64,000 nucleotides of DNA from Leisingera coralii (GCF_049056525.1 NZ_JBHUPT010000034.1:1-64000), one strand, 5' to 3'; shown: positions 34,101 through 42,977, numbered from the stretch's first letter. Program-made: numbers and translations. The notes: a model not told the origin generated them from the letters alone.

Positions 34101-34685
34101 ATGCGCAAAGCCGTTGCGGGGTTGGTGATTGCGGTCGTGGGAGCAGGGCAGCCAGCCGCGGCCGATGTATTGAGCACGAAAAGCCGGCGGGACCTGTTTG
34201 CCGCCCATACCAGGGTTCTGGATGGCCGGGCGGCGGCGCAGTACAAGAACTCGGCCCGGCTGCAGCCGAAATCCTACAGCATTCCCTCAGCCGCGCGCAC
34301 GCTGCCCTATAGCGGAAAGTACCGGGGCCAATACCTGGAGATGGCGCGCGATGCGGCCCGCCAGCATGGTGTGCCCGAGGAGCTGTTCCTGCGCCTGGTG
34401 CAGCAGGAGAGCAACTGGAACCCGAATGCCAAATCGCACAAGGGCGCGCTGGGGCTGGCGCAGCTGATGCCTGCCACTGCGCGGGCGCTGGGGGTCAACC
34501 CGGCGGTTCCGCAACAGAACCTGGAGGGCGGCGCCCGCTATCTGGCGCGGCAGTTCCGCAAGTTCGGCTCCTGGCGGCTGGCGCTGGCGGCCTATAACGC
34601 CGGGCCGGAGGCCGTGGTGAAATACGGCGGGGTGCCGCCCTACAAGGAAACCCAGAACTATGTGAAGAAGATCTGGGGCAGCTGA
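34101..34685 (+). CDS. Lytic transglycosylase (SLT domain protein)
   Basis: Exported 194-residue murein hydrolase that cleaves peptidoglycan glycan strands. A signal peptide (MRKAVAGLVIAVVGAGQPAAA) leads to an SLT domain at about residues 80-190. Visible motifs are QQESNWNPNAKS with the catalytic Glu, GLAQLMPATARALGV and AAYNAGPEAV. There is no lipobox, so it is probably free in the periplasm. Nearby genes do not suggest a secretion-system role; it is transcribed alone. Confidence 0.9.
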   Translation: MRKAVAGLVIAVVGAGQPAAADVLSTKSRRDLFAAHTRVLDGRAAAQYKNSARLQPKSYSIPSAARTLPYSGKYRGQYLEMARDAARQHGVPEELFLRLVQQESNWNPNAKSHKGALGLAQLMPATARALGVNPAVPQQNLEGGARYLARQFRKFGSWRLALAAYNAGPEAVVKYGGVPPYKETQNYVKKIWGS

Positions 34686-34757
34686 GGCTGCTGCCGCGGC
34701 CTCGCCGCAGCCGCCAGGCTGATCTTTCTGGGCTGGTTAACCTGCGGGCAACCTTCC

Positions 34758-34773
34758 TTAATGCCCCGTTAAC
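34758..34773 (+). promoter_or_regulatory. Full CtrA-type binding site upstream of a small membrane protein gene
   Basis: TTAATGCCCCGTTAAC matches TTAA-N7-TTAAC, the full recognition sequence of the alphaproteobacterial cell-cycle regulator CtrA. It lies about 70 bases before the GTG start at 34842, in promoter position. A further TTAAC half site lies at 34737-34741. The ctrA gene itself is at 58483 in this window. Confidence 0.6.
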
Positions 34774-34841
34774 TCCGTCAAGGCGTCACGCATTTGCCTT
34801 AATTTTTCGTGAATCTGATCGCAGGTTCAGGAGGAAATGCC

Positions 34842-35222
34842 GTGCATATCAACAGCTTCGACGACAGGCTTGACCGGATCGGCCGGCAGCCGAGCGCCGT
34901 GCCCACGCGTGAGATGATCGACAGCGTGCTGGGCAGCCGCCTGACGCGGCGGCCGCGCAGCGCCGTCCTCAGCCTTGCGGGCGCGGTGACTGGCCTGGTG
35001 ATCGGGGTTGCCCTCAAGGGCATGGTCCTGCCCGGCTCGCCCTGGGGGCCGGGCACCGGGCTGCCAGGTGCGATTGGCGGCAGCCTGGCACTGGCCGGCC
35101 TGGCGGCCTCGGTAGCCGCGGCCCTGTATGTGGCGGTCAAGGCAAGCCAGGCGCCGCGGCTGATGCAATTTGCCTCGATAAACCTCCTGATGATCGTGAT
35201 GGTTCTCTTGAGCGGACCGTGA
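34842..35222 (+). CDS. Small membrane protein, possibly CtrA-regulated
   Basis: A 126-residue protein of unknown function. A charged N-terminal segment of about 45 residues (INSFDDRLDRIGRQPSAVPT) is followed by two or three membrane helices (VLSLAGAVTGLVIGVALKG, then SLALAGLAASVAAALYVAVK, then a C-terminal hydrophobic stretch). The GTG at 34842 is preferred because AGGAGG lies seven bases upstream; GTG at 34809 has no such site. A full CtrA-type box precedes it, so expression may follow the cell cycle or motility programme. Confidence 0.7.
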   Translation: MHINSFDDRLDRIGRQPSAVPTREMIDSVLGSRLTRRPRSAVLSLAGAVTGLVIGVALKGMVLPGSPWGPGTGLPGAIGGSLALAGLAASVAAALYVAVKASQAPRLMQFASINLLMIVMVLLSGP

Positions 35223-35308
35223 CGGCCCCCGTGGGAGTGGGGGACTGCCGTGGAGCCCCATGCGCCGCCGCTGTGCCGCGCGTGGGGTTTTGCTTTGCCG
35301 GGGGCCAG

Positions 35309-35538
35309 CATGAAACAGCCCTTGATGCTCGACAAGCCTGAGCAGCAGGGCGCCGCGGGCTGGGAAATGGCGGCGCTATGAGGCGCAGCTGGAGCCGCTC
35401 CAGGAGGCCCTGGCCGGACAGGCTTGGGTACTCCAGTGTCAGCAGTGGGACCGGCACGCCGCGGAAGCCGGCGGCTTGAACCGGAACCAGGCTGAGCTGC
35501 GCCGGGCCAGGCCGTTCCAGACGCCTCCAAACATGCAG
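35309..35538 (+). pseudogene. Possible gene remnant with frameshift
   Basis: From ATG 35309 a short frame (MKQPLMLDKPEQQGAAGWEM) stops at 35380. Reading continues sensibly in the next frame as RYEAQLEPLQEALAGQAW and a further 50 codons. The second part faintly resembles the N-terminal helix of polyphosphate kinase 2 proteins, but the rest of that enzyme is absent. A plus-strand terminator follows at 35539. This is a weak case: codon use is coherent, but similarity is by eye only. Confidence 0.25.
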
Positions 35539-35575
35539 GCGCCGCCGCCTGGACCAGGCAGCGGCGCTGTTTTTG
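35539..35575 (+). terminator. Plus-strand terminator before the ABC importer operon
   Basis: A G+C-rich arm at 35539-35552 pairs with 35554-35567 with one mismatch and is followed by TGTTTTTG. It would end transcription coming from the small membrane protein gene at 34842 and shield the convergent importer operon. Confidence 0.75.
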
Positions 35576-35599
35576 TTTGTGCGGCGGTTGCGGCCGCGG

Positions 35600-37690
35600 T
35601 TACTCCGCAGCGACCTTGATCACTGGCTTCATCCGCTCCAGCACCTCGTCGCTGAGGTGGCATTTGACCTGATGCCCATCACCCAGCTGGCGCACCGGCG
35701 GCACTTCGCGTTCGCACAATCCGCCCGGCACCTCGGACTTCCAGCGGCAGCGGGTCTGGAACGGGCAGCCCGGGGGCGGGTTCATCGCCGAGGGGATGTC
35801 GCCCTCGAGCACGATGTGCTCCTTCTCAACCGAGGTATCGGCAATCGGCACCGCCGACAGCAGGGCCTCGGTATAGGGGTGGTAGGGCGGCGAGAACACC
35901 TGGTCGGTGGTGCCCAGCTCCACCACATGGCCCAGGTACATCACCATCACCCGGTCCGACAGGTAGCGCACGATCGACAGGTCGTGGGAGATGAACAGCA
36001 GCGTGGTCTTTTCCTTGCGCTGGATCTCCATCAAGAGGTCGGTGACGGCGGCCTGCACCGAGACGTCCAGCGCCGAGACCGGCTCGTCCGCCACCACGAT
36101 GCGGGCGCCGCCGGCAAAGGCGCGGGCGATGCCCACCCGCTGCTTCTGGCCGCCGGACAGCTGCCGCGGCATCCGGTCGGCAAAGGCGCGCGGCAGCTTC
36201 ACCAGGTCGAGCAGTTCCAGCATCTTCTTGCGCCGCTCGGCCTCGGAATTGCCGACGCCGAAGATCTCCAGCGCCCGCATGATCTGGCGGCCCACGGTCA
36301 TCGACGGGTTCAGCGTGTCGAACGGGTTCTGGAACACCATCTGCACGTCGGAGACAGTCTTGGTGTCGCGCTCCTCGATCGGGATCTGCTCGATATTGCG
36401 GTTGTCGAGCAGGATCTGGCCCTCGGTCGCGGTTTCCAGGCCCATCAGCACCTTGGCAAAGGTCGACTTGCCGCAGCCGGATTCGCCGACGATGGCGAGG
36501 GTTTCGGATTCACGCGCCTCGAAGCTGAGCGTCTCGTTGGCCTTCACCACCTTCTTCTCGCCGCCGCCGAACAGCGCATTGGCAGCAACCTCATAGTATT
36601 TCTTGAGGTTGTCCATCTTCAGCACCACATTGCCGGGCGCGGTCTTCTCCTTCTGCTCGCCGGCAATCAGCGGCGCGTTCCAGTCGATCTCCTCGAACCG
36701 CAGGCAGCGGGTCTCGTGCCGGTCGTTGCCATGCACGGGTGCCATCGGAATGACCCGGTCGACATCGCAGCGCCCTTCTTCGAAATAGTCGCAGCGGGGG
36801 CCGAAGTTGCAGCCGGGCGGCCGTTCGTGGGGCAGGGGGAAGTTGCCGGGGATCGCCACCAGCGGCCGCGCGTTCTTGTCTGCGCCGGGCAGCGGGATCG
36901 AGCGGAACAGCGCCTGGGTGTAGGGGTGCTGCATCTCGTCAAAGACGTCACGGATCGAGCCGCGCTCCACCGCTTCGCCGGAATACATCACGCAGAGCCG
37001 GTCGCAGGTTTCCAGCACCAGGCCGAGGTTGTGGGAGATGAACAGCATCGAGGTGCCGTATTTCTTGCCCAGGTCCTTTACCAGTTCGACCACCGCGGCC
37101 TCCACCGTCACGTCCAGCGCGGTGGTGGGCTCATCGAGGATCAGCAGCGACGGTTTCGACATCAGAGCCATCGCGATCACGATACGCTGCTGCTGGCCGC
37201 CCGACAGCTGGTGCGGGAAGGAGTTCAGCATCCGCTCCGGGTCGGGCAGGCGCACGTCTGTGACCACTTCCAGGGCGCGCTGATAAGCTTCCTTCTCGCC
37301 GACGCCCTCGTGGATCATCGGCACTTCCATCAGCTGCTTGCCGATCTTCATCGCCGGGTTCAGCGAGGCCATCGGTTCCTGATAGATCATCGCGATCTCG
37401 TTGCCGCGGATGTCGCGCAGCTCTTCCGCGCTCATCTCGCTCAGGTCGCGGCCCTTGAACTTGATGGAGCCGCCGACGATGCGGCCGTTCTTGCCCAGGT
37501 CCTGCATCACCCCCAGCGCCACGGTGGATTTGCCGCAGCCGGACTCGCCGACCAGGCCCACCGCCTCGCCCGGCTGCACCGCGACGGAGAAGTCCATCAC
37601 CGCCGGGATTTCGCGCAGGCGCGTGAAGAAGGAGATCGACAGCTTGTCGATCTCCAGGATCGGGCCGTCATAATCTGCCAGTTTGTTCAT
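35600..37690 (-). CDS. Peptide-type ABC transporter ATP-binding protein, two fused domains (OppD-OppF-like)
   Basis: A 696-residue ATPase in which the two subunits of an oligopeptide importer are joined. Domain 1 has GESGCGKST near residue 53, LSGGQQQRIVIAMAL and LLILDEPTTALD, then the C-terminal oligopeptide-type Cys cluster PPGCNFGPRCDYFEEGRCDV near 290. Domain 2 repeats this with GESGCGKST near 412, LSGGQKQRVGIARAF, VADEPVSALD and PPGCPFQTRCRW. Both ATP sites look intact. It is last in the operon of binding protein, two permeases and this ATPase. Confidence 0.9.
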   Translation of the reverse strand: MNKLADYDGPILEIDKLSISFFTRLREIPAVMDFSVAVQPGEAVGLVGESGCGKSTVALGVMQDLGKNGRIVGGSIKFKGRDLSEMSAEELRDIRGNEIAMIYQEPMASLNPAMKIGKQLMEVPMIHEGVGEKEAYQRALEVVTDVRLPDPERMLNSFPHQLSGGQQQRIVIAMALMSKPSLLILDEPTTALDVTVEAAVVELVKDLGKKYGTSMLFISHNLGLVLETCDRLCVMYSGEAVERGSIRDVFDEMQHPYTQALFRSIPLPGADKNARPLVAIPGNFPLPHERPPGCNFGPRCDYFEEGRCDVDRVIPMAPVHGNDRHETRCLRFEEIDWNAPLIAGEQKEKTAPGNVVLKMDNLKKYYEVAANALFGGGEKKVVKANETLSFEARESETLAIVGESGCGKSTFAKVLMGLETATEGQILLDNRNIEQIPIEERDTKTVSDVQMVFQNPFDTLNPSMTVGRQIMRALEIFGVGNSEAERRKKMLELLDLVKLPRAFADRMPRQLSGGQKQRVGIARAFAGGARIVVADEPVSALDVSVQAAVTDLLMEIQRKEKTTLLFISHDLSIVRYLSDRVMVMYLGHVVELGTTDQVFSPPYHPYTEALLSAVPIADTSVEKEHIVLEGDIPSAMNPPPGCPFQTRCRWKSEVPGGLCEREVPPVRQLGDGHQVKCHLSDEVLERMKPVIKVAAE

Positions 37691-37723
37691 GTTCTTATCT
37701 CCCTGTTGAGGCTGGAAGGGACC

Positions 37724-37753
37724 GGATCCCTTTCATCTGGCCTCAAATATCCC
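37724..37753 (-). repeat. Dispersed intergenic repeat, copy 2
   Basis: GGATCC, CTTTCATCTGGC and AAATATCCC occur here in order, matching the inverted copy at 20502-20535 with a 3-base gap and few substitutions. It lies in the 100-base gap between the ATPase and permease genes, so the operon transcript must read through it. Confidence 0.6.
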
Positions 37754-37760
37754 GGGGGGG

Positions 37761-37776
37761 CGGGGGCTGGCCCCCG
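37761..37776. repeat. Short G+C hairpin within the importer operon
   Basis: CGGGGG (37761-37766) pairs with CCCCCG (37771-37776) around CTGG, between the second permease stop and the ATPase start. A second small dyad, AAGGGA/TCCCTT, lies at 37716-37732. They may tune the expression of the ATPase or stabilise the upstream messenger. Confidence 0.5.
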
Positions 37777-37791
37777 GTCCCCCGGTTCGGA

Positions 37792-39006
37792 TCAATCCTT
37801 CAGGCTCTCTTCACGCAGGCCGTCGGCCAGCAGGTTCAGACCCAGAACCAGCGTCAGCAGTGCGAAGGCAGGCGGCAGGGCCGGGTGCAGGTAGATCGAC
37901 AGCAGCTTGCGGCCGTCATTGATGGTCGATCCCCAGTCCGGGCTTTCCGGCGGCAGGCCAAGGCCGAAGAAGCCCAGGGTCCCCAGCAGGATGGTGGTAT
38001 AGCCGATGCGCAGGCAGAAATCGACGATCAGCGGCCCGCGCGCGTTGGGCAGGATCTCCCACAGCATGATGTACCAGGGGCCCTCGCCGCGGGTCTGGGC
38101 GGCAGCCACATAGTCGCGGGTCTTGATGTCCAGCGTCAGGCCGCGAACGATACGGAACACGGTGGGCGAGTTGACGAAGACCACCGAGACAAACACAACC
38201 AGGATGCCGCCGGGGATGTCGAACAGGTCCATGACCCGCGGCAGGCCCCAGATCGCATAGTCCGGCGTGTTGATCAGATAACCGCCGTTGGAGACCAGCT
38301 GCAGGTAGAACCAGATCACCGTGCCCAGCACCACCGGCAGCAGCCAGTTGCGCAGCTTGGGGCGGGTGTAATAGCGCGAGTTCAGCAGCACCCCGATAAA
38401 GATGATCGGGAACACGAACAGGATGATCGCCATGTAGTTCGGCACGCCGGTGGCGACGATCTCGGGTGTCACCAGCAGGTAGAACAGCAGGATCACCGGG
38501 AAGGCCAGGATCAGGTTGGCGGCGAAGGACAGGGTGGTGTCCAGCCGGCCGCCGTAATAGCCCGCGGGCAGGCCCAGGGTGATCCCCACCATGAAGGCAA
38601 AGACCGCGGCCATCGGGGCAATCTTGATGACTTCCCAGGCGCCTTTGACAAGGCGGCTGAACACGTCGCGGGCCAGGTTGTCGCCGCCCAGAAGATAATA
38701 GGGGTAGTCGCCTTCGCCGGCACCGCGCAGCGGCGTGCCGGGCAGCTTGTTCTTCATGCCCGAGACCTGGGTCAGCGGGTCATGGGTGACGATTATGTCC
38801 ATGGCGCCGTAGATGCCGGTGAACACCCAGAACATCACCAGGCCAAAGCCGATCATGCCGATGGGGCTGTCAAACAGCTTGCCATAAAGCCCCAGCCGCC
38901 GTTTGAAGCCGATCGAGAGTGCAAACAGGATCACCATCGAAATCCAGACCGGCGACAGCTGGTAGATGATCCGCAGGGTGATTTCAAAAAAACCAAGAGG
39001 TTCCAT
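37792..39006 (-). CDS. Peptide-type ABC transporter permease (DppC/OppC-like)
   Basis: Inner-membrane permease of 404 residues, longer than the usual 300 or so. Two membrane helices lie near residues 15-30 and 50-70. A periplasmic loop follows (HDPLTQVSGMKNKLPGTPLR), then the binding-protein-dependent transport domain. The EAA-type coupling region reads AAQTRGEGPWYIMLWEILPNARGPL near residue 305. An insertion with extra hydrophobic segments (about 180-255) accounts for the length. It lies 15 bases after the other permease. Confidence 0.87.
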   Translation of the reverse strand: MEPLGFFEITLRIIYQLSPVWISMVILFALSIGFKRRLGLYGKLFDSPIGMIGFGLVMFWVFTGIYGAMDIIVTHDPLTQVSGMKNKLPGTPLRGAGEGDYPYYLLGGDNLARDVFSRLVKGAWEVIKIAPMAAVFAFMVGITLGLPAGYYGGRLDTTLSFAANLILAFPVILLFYLLVTPEIVATGVPNYMAIILFVFPIIFIGVLLNSRYYTRPKLRNWLLPVVLGTVIWFYLQLVSNGGYLINTPDYAIWGLPRVMDLFDIPGGILVVFVSVVFVNSPTVFRIVRGLTLDIKTRDYVAAAQTRGEGPWYIMLWEILPNARGPLIVDFCLRIGYTTILLGTLGFFGLGLPPESPDWGSTINDGRKLLSIYLHPALPPAFALLTLVLGLNLLADGLREESLKD

Positions 39007-39021
39007 GCTCAGCTGCCTTCC

Positions 39022-40074
39022 TTAAGAGATCCGGATACGCGGGTTCAGGTACACATAGCCGATGTCGGAGATCAGCTGGGTGACCAGCACCACGACGACT
39101 GAGACCACGGAGACGGCCAGCAGCAGTTCGATGTCGTTGTTGCCCGCTGCTTCCACCAGCACCCAGCCGAAGCCCTTGTAGTTGAACAGGGTCTCGACGA
39201 TCACCACGCCGTTCAGCAGCCAGGGGAACTGCAGCATGATAACGGTGAAGGGGGCAATCAGCGCGTTGCGCAGCGCGTGCTTCAGAACGATGTTGTGGAA
39301 GCTGACGCCCTTGAGGCGCGCGGTGCGGATGTACTGCGCTGTCATCACCTCGGTCATCGAGGCGCGGGTCATCCGGGCGATGTAGCCCATGCCGTAAAGC
39401 GCAATGGTCAGCACCGGCAGGAAGAAGTTCTCGAAGTTCGGGTTGTCCATCGCCGAGGTGGCGGTGCCCTTGAACCATTTCAGCCCGACGGTGGAAGAGG
39501 TGAACACGGCGATGAAGATCACGCCAGAGACGTATTCGGGCGTGGCCGTGGTCAGGATCGACGCGGTCGACAGGCTCCGGTCGGTGGCCGAGCCCTCGCG
39601 CATCCCCGCCAGAACGCCGATGATCAGCGCCGAGGGCACCATCAGCACCAGCACCCAGAACATCAGGCGGCCGGTATTGCCGAGGCGTTCGGCAATGATC
39701 GCGGAGACTTCATCCTTGAACCGGGTCGAGTAGCCCCAGTCGCCTTGCAGAATGCCGCAGAAGGTGGGCGCCTCGGCGGCTTGCTCGGCACTGACGGCGC
39801 CGGTGATGCAGCGGCCGGTGATGCCTTTCTCGGTTTCGCGGGTCCAGCCCGGGAGCACGCCCAGCCACTGGCCGTATTTGGAGACCATGGGGCCGCCATA
39901 GCCGTTGGCGTCCAGCCAGCTGGCCACGGCCTCATCCGACATCCGGAAGTTGCCTTGGGTTTTGGCGAGTTTCTCGAGGTTAGGGTAGAGGTTCGTCAGG
40001 AAAAACACGATGAACGTCAGGCACAGGGCCGTCAGCAGCATCACGCCCGAACGTCGGAGAATGAAAAGTCCCAT
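39022..40074 (-). CDS. Peptide-type ABC transporter permease (DppB/OppB-like)
   Basis: A 350-residue permease that pairs with the neighbouring one. It has the family N-terminus with a membrane helix (ILRRSGVMLLTALCLTFIVF), a periplasmic region at about 30-130 containing a Cys pair, and the C-terminal transport domain. The coupling motif RTARLKGVSFHNIVLKHALRNALI lies near residue 250. It lies 123 bases after the binding-protein gene, a gap that contains a strong hairpin. Confidence 0.88.
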   Translation of the reverse strand: MGLFILRRSGVMLLTALCLTFIVFFLTNLYPNLEKLAKTQGNFRMSDEAVASWLDANGYGGPMVSKYGQWLGVLPGWTRETEKGITGRCITGAVSAEQAAEAPTFCGILQGDWGYSTRFKDEVSAIIAERLGNTGRLMFWVLVLMVPSALIIGVLAGMREGSATDRSLSTASILTTATPEYVSGVIFIAVFTSSTVGLKWFKGTATSAMDNPNFENFFLPVLTIALYGMGYIARMTRASMTEVMTAQYIRTARLKGVSFHNIVLKHALRNALIAPFTVIMLQFPWLLNGVVIVETLFNYKGFGWVLVEAAGNNDIELLLAVSVVSVVVVLVTQLISDIGYVYLNPRIRIS

Positions 40075-40143
40075 GGGGTCCCCTGTCAGTCTGGCGGATC
40101 GGACCCGGTTGAAAGCGCGGGTCTCTTATCGTCTTAGCTGGAA

Positions 40144-40170
40144 TGCACCGCCCCGGGAGGGGGCGGTGCA
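40144..40170 (-). repeat. 11-bp hairpin between binding-protein and permease genes
   Basis: TGCACCGCCCC (40144-40154) pairs perfectly with GGGGCGGTGCA (40160-40170) around five bases, 27 bases after the binding-protein stop codon. There is no T-run. In many importer operons such a structure protects the upstream messenger so that the binding protein is made in excess, which is the likely role here. Confidence 0.65.
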
Positions 40171-40197
40171 GGAGGCCGGAGCGGTTCCGGGAGCCGG

Positions 40198-41862
40198 TCA
40201 GGCAGCCCAGCCCCACTTGTAGTGGTGATGCTCGAAGGAGATGTGCATGTCGGCACCGGCGACGCCTTCGCGCAGGTGGCGGTACAGCGAACGCCAGTAA
40301 GGCTGAATGGTCACGCCTTCTTCCTGGATCAGCGCCTCGCCCTTGGCGGCGATTTCGCGGCGCTTGTCGGCGTCGGCAATCGACAGGGCCTCGGCCAGCA
40401 GCGCGTCGAACTCGGGGTTGGACCAGCCGAATTCGTTCCAGGCTTCACCCGACTTGTAGGCCAGTGCCCAGATCTGCACGCCCAGCGGGCGGTGGTTCCA
40501 GTTGGTGGAGCTGAACGGGTATTTCGCCCAGTCGTTCCAGAAGGTCGAGCCCGGCAGAACGGTCCGCTTCACCTTGAAGCCCGCGTCGCGCAGCTGCGCG
40601 GCCACCGCGTCGGTGGTGTTCCGGCGCCAGTCGTCGTCGATGGACAGCAGCTCGTGCTCGTAGTCCATCATGCCGGCTTCTTCCATCAGGGCGCGGGCAG
40701 CTTCCGGATCGGTTTTTTGCGGCGGCAGTTCGGCATACTCCGGATGGATCGGGCCGACATGGTGGTTTTCGGCAGGCTCGCCGCGGCCGCCATAGCCCAG
40801 TTCCAGGCAGACGGAGTTGTCGACGGCCATCTGGATCGCCTTGCGGACGCGCTTGTCGGCGTAGACCTTCTTGCCGTCAATTTCGGCCAGCTGGTTCGGG
40901 CGGATCACCAGGGTTGCCATGGTGACAACTTCGGACTTCTGGTAGCCGAGGCCGTCCAGCACGTCGATGAATTCACCCACGGATTCATGCAGCATGTCGA
41001 CTTCGTCGGATTCCAGCGCCGCCATCCACGACGACGGGTCGGTGCCGAAATCGATGTATTCGATGCGGTCCAGGGCCGGCTTGCCGAAGACGGACTCGCC
41101 CCACCAGGCGTGATCAGCGTTGCGTTCCAGCGTGGCCTTCACGCCCACTTCCAGCTCGGTCAGCAGGTAGGGGCCGGTGCCCACGTTGGCGAGGAAGTTG
41201 TCGTTCTGGTAGCTGGAATGCACGATGGCGGCCGGGTAGTCGGCCATGCCGGCGATCAGCGAGATGTCCGAGGACGGCAGGTTCAGCTTGACGGTGTGGC
41301 TGTCGACCACCTCGATGCCGCCTTCCACGGCCTGGCCGGTTTCCTCGTCGATCAGGGTGCCGAAGCGGCCGGCCATCGAGTTGCCCTCGACCGCCTTGTC
41401 GCACCAGGCGGCGATGTTGCGGGCCACGTCCTCGGCGGTGAAGTCGTCGCCGTTGTTCCACTTGACGCCCTGGCGGACATTCAGGGTGTAGACGGTGGCG
41501 TCCTCGTTGATTTCCCAGCTTTCCAGCAGCATCGGGCTGAAGGAGCCGTCGTTGTTGTATTCCACCAGGTATTCCATGGTGCCGCGGGTCTGGTTGCCCA
41601 TCTCCGACCAGTCATAGGTGCGCGGGTCCTTCAGCGGGCGCACGCTCATCTGCACGCGCAGGGTGCCGCCTTCCTGCATGTTTTCTGCAGCCTTGGCCGG
41701 TGCCGCCATACCGATCATGCCGTAGGCCGCGGTGGCAGTCACACCCAGAGCGGTGGCGCGGGTCAGGAACTCGCGGCGGTCGAGCTTGCCGTCCAGCACT
41801 TCTTTGGCGTGCATCTTGGCCGCCCAATGCACCGGGGCTCCGTTGATGGTGTCTTTGGTCAT
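40198..41862 (-). CDS. ABC transporter substrate-binding protein, peptide/solute-binding family 5, Tat-exported
   Basis: Periplasmic binding protein of 554 residues (SBP_bac_5). The N-terminus carries a twin-arginine signal with DRREFLTR near residue 28 and a hydrophobic stretch ending in AAPAKA, so it should be exported folded. Mature-domain motifs include MLLESWEINEDATVYTLNVR and WNNGDDFTAEDV. Relatives bind peptides, opines, sugars or metal chelates, so the ligand is unknown. It is first in the importer operon and likely its most abundant product. Confidence 0.88.
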   Translation of the reverse strand: MTKDTINGAPVHWAAKMHAKEVLDGKLDRREFLTRATALGVTATAAYGMIGMAAPAKAAENMQEGGTLRVQMSVRPLKDPRTYDWSEMGNQTRGTMEYLVEYNNDGSFSPMLLESWEINEDATVYTLNVRQGVKWNNGDDFTAEDVARNIAAWCDKAVEGNSMAGRFGTLIDEETGQAVEGGIEVVDSHTVKLNLPSSDISLIAGMADYPAAIVHSSYQNDNFLANVGTGPYLLTELEVGVKATLERNADHAWWGESVFGKPALDRIEYIDFGTDPSSWMAALESDEVDMLHESVGEFIDVLDGLGYQKSEVVTMATLVIRPNQLAEIDGKKVYADKRVRKAIQMAVDNSVCLELGYGGRGEPAENHHVGPIHPEYAELPPQKTDPEAARALMEEAGMMDYEHELLSIDDDWRRNTTDAVAAQLRDAGFKVKRTVLPGSTFWNDWAKYPFSSTNWNHRPLGVQIWALAYKSGEAWNEFGWSNPEFDALLAEALSIADADKRREIAAKGEALIQEEGVTIQPYWRSLYRHLREGVAGADMHISFEHHHYKWGWAA

Positions 41863-42164
41863 TTAGGTCTCCCTGTTGTAGCGTTTGCTTTTATTATCTT
41901 GCGCAACGGCTATCGGCTCAGCGGCTTGCCGAGCGTTTGTGAAGCACGTTTTGGATTAAAGTTTCCCCATAGCTGCATTCGGGCAGAGATATGCCCTTTC
42001 GTCAATGCACAGTTTCGCCGTTTCGCTGTAGAAATACGACATTTCCGGCGTCGTTTTTCTGAATTGAAAGGGCATGCGGCTGCATACTGTTCAAAACTGC
42101 CCAGTAAAGGAGGCAAATTTCGGAGCCGGCCGGAATGCATGCAAGAATCTGCAGGCGGATCAAC
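41863..42164. promoter_or_regulatory. Promoter region of the peptide-type importer operon
   Basis: This 302-base stretch between the AraC-type gene and the binding-protein gene has no credible gene and is more A+T-rich than its surroundings. It must carry the importer promoter and likely AraC-type operator sites. I could not define -35/-10 or direct repeats with confidence. A Shine-Dalgarno-like AGGGAGA lies just before the binding-protein ATG. Confidence 0.45.
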
Positions 42165-42977
42165 CTATTGGGATTTTGCGCGGGCTGTCTTGCGCAGCGC
42201 GCTCGGCGGATTGCCGGTGTGCTGGGTGATGAACCTGGTGAAATAGGCGGCGCTGCCAAAGCCCAGCTGGGCGGCGATGTCGCGAATGGCGAGGTCGGAG
42301 GCGATCAGCAGGGTGCGTGCGGAATGCAGCTGGCGCTCGGTCAGCAGGGCGGCGGCGGTCTTGCCGGTCTCGGCCTTGCAGACCCGGGTCAGATGTGTCG
42401 GCGTCACCTTCAGCGCCGCGGCGTGGTCCGCCATGGTGGCGTGAAGGTTCTGCAGCCCCGCCACGCGCTGGCAATAGGCCTGGCACAGGCGCTGCGCCGC
42501 AGTCTGCCGCGCGGGCGGGCCGCCCGGATCCGGCTGGCGGCACAGCGAGATGGCGGCCAGTTCGCAATGCGCCTGCACGGCGCGGCGCCAGAACGGCCCC
42601 TGGCTGGCCTGCTCGCGGCTGATGGCCTCGAACAGGGTGGTCAGCCCGGCCTGCTCCTGGAGGCCGGTGAAGCGCTTGTGGCAGGGCGATTCGGGAAAGG
42701 GCGGCATCAGCGGCCCGGTCATCTCCAGCACGTGGCCGAAGCATTGGCGGCCGAATTCCGCGGACCACAGCGTGCCGGCCGGGATGAAGATGGCGCTGTG
42801 CGGCCCGAAGCCGCGCTGCCCGCCATTGAGCCAGATGCGGCCCTGGCCGCGGGTGATCCAGATCAGCAGGTGTTCGCGGCGGCTGTGCGACAGCGCGGTC
42901 TGCCAGGCGCCGTCGGCGTTCAGGCTGGGCAAGGGGGCGGCGTGAATGGCCCCGGAAAAATCTGGATCAAATGGCAT
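42165..42977 (-). CDS. AraC-family transcriptional regulator
   Basis: A 270-residue regulator with an N-terminal cupin-like effector domain (about residues 15-100, with GQGRIWLNGGQRGF and HSAIFIPAGTLW). The C-terminal double helix-turn-helix covers about residues 165-265 (LKVTPTHLTRVCKAETGKTA and LAIRDIAAQLGFGSAAYFTRFI). It lies upstream of the importer operon in the same orientation, so it is its likely regulator. The effector is unknown. Confidence 0.88.
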   Translation of the reverse strand: MPFDPDFSGAIHAAPLPSLNADGAWQTALSHSRREHLLIWITRGQGRIWLNGGQRGFGPHSAIFIPAGTLWSAEFGRQCFGHVLEMTGPLMPPFPESPCHKRFTGLQEQAGLTTLFEAISREQASQGPFWRRAVQAHCELAAISLCRQPDPGGPPARQTAAQRLCQAYCQRVAGLQNLHATMADHAAALKVTPTHLTRVCKAETGKTAAALLTERQLHSARTLLIASDLAIRDIAAQLGFGSAAYFTRFITQHTGNPPSALRKTARAKSQ

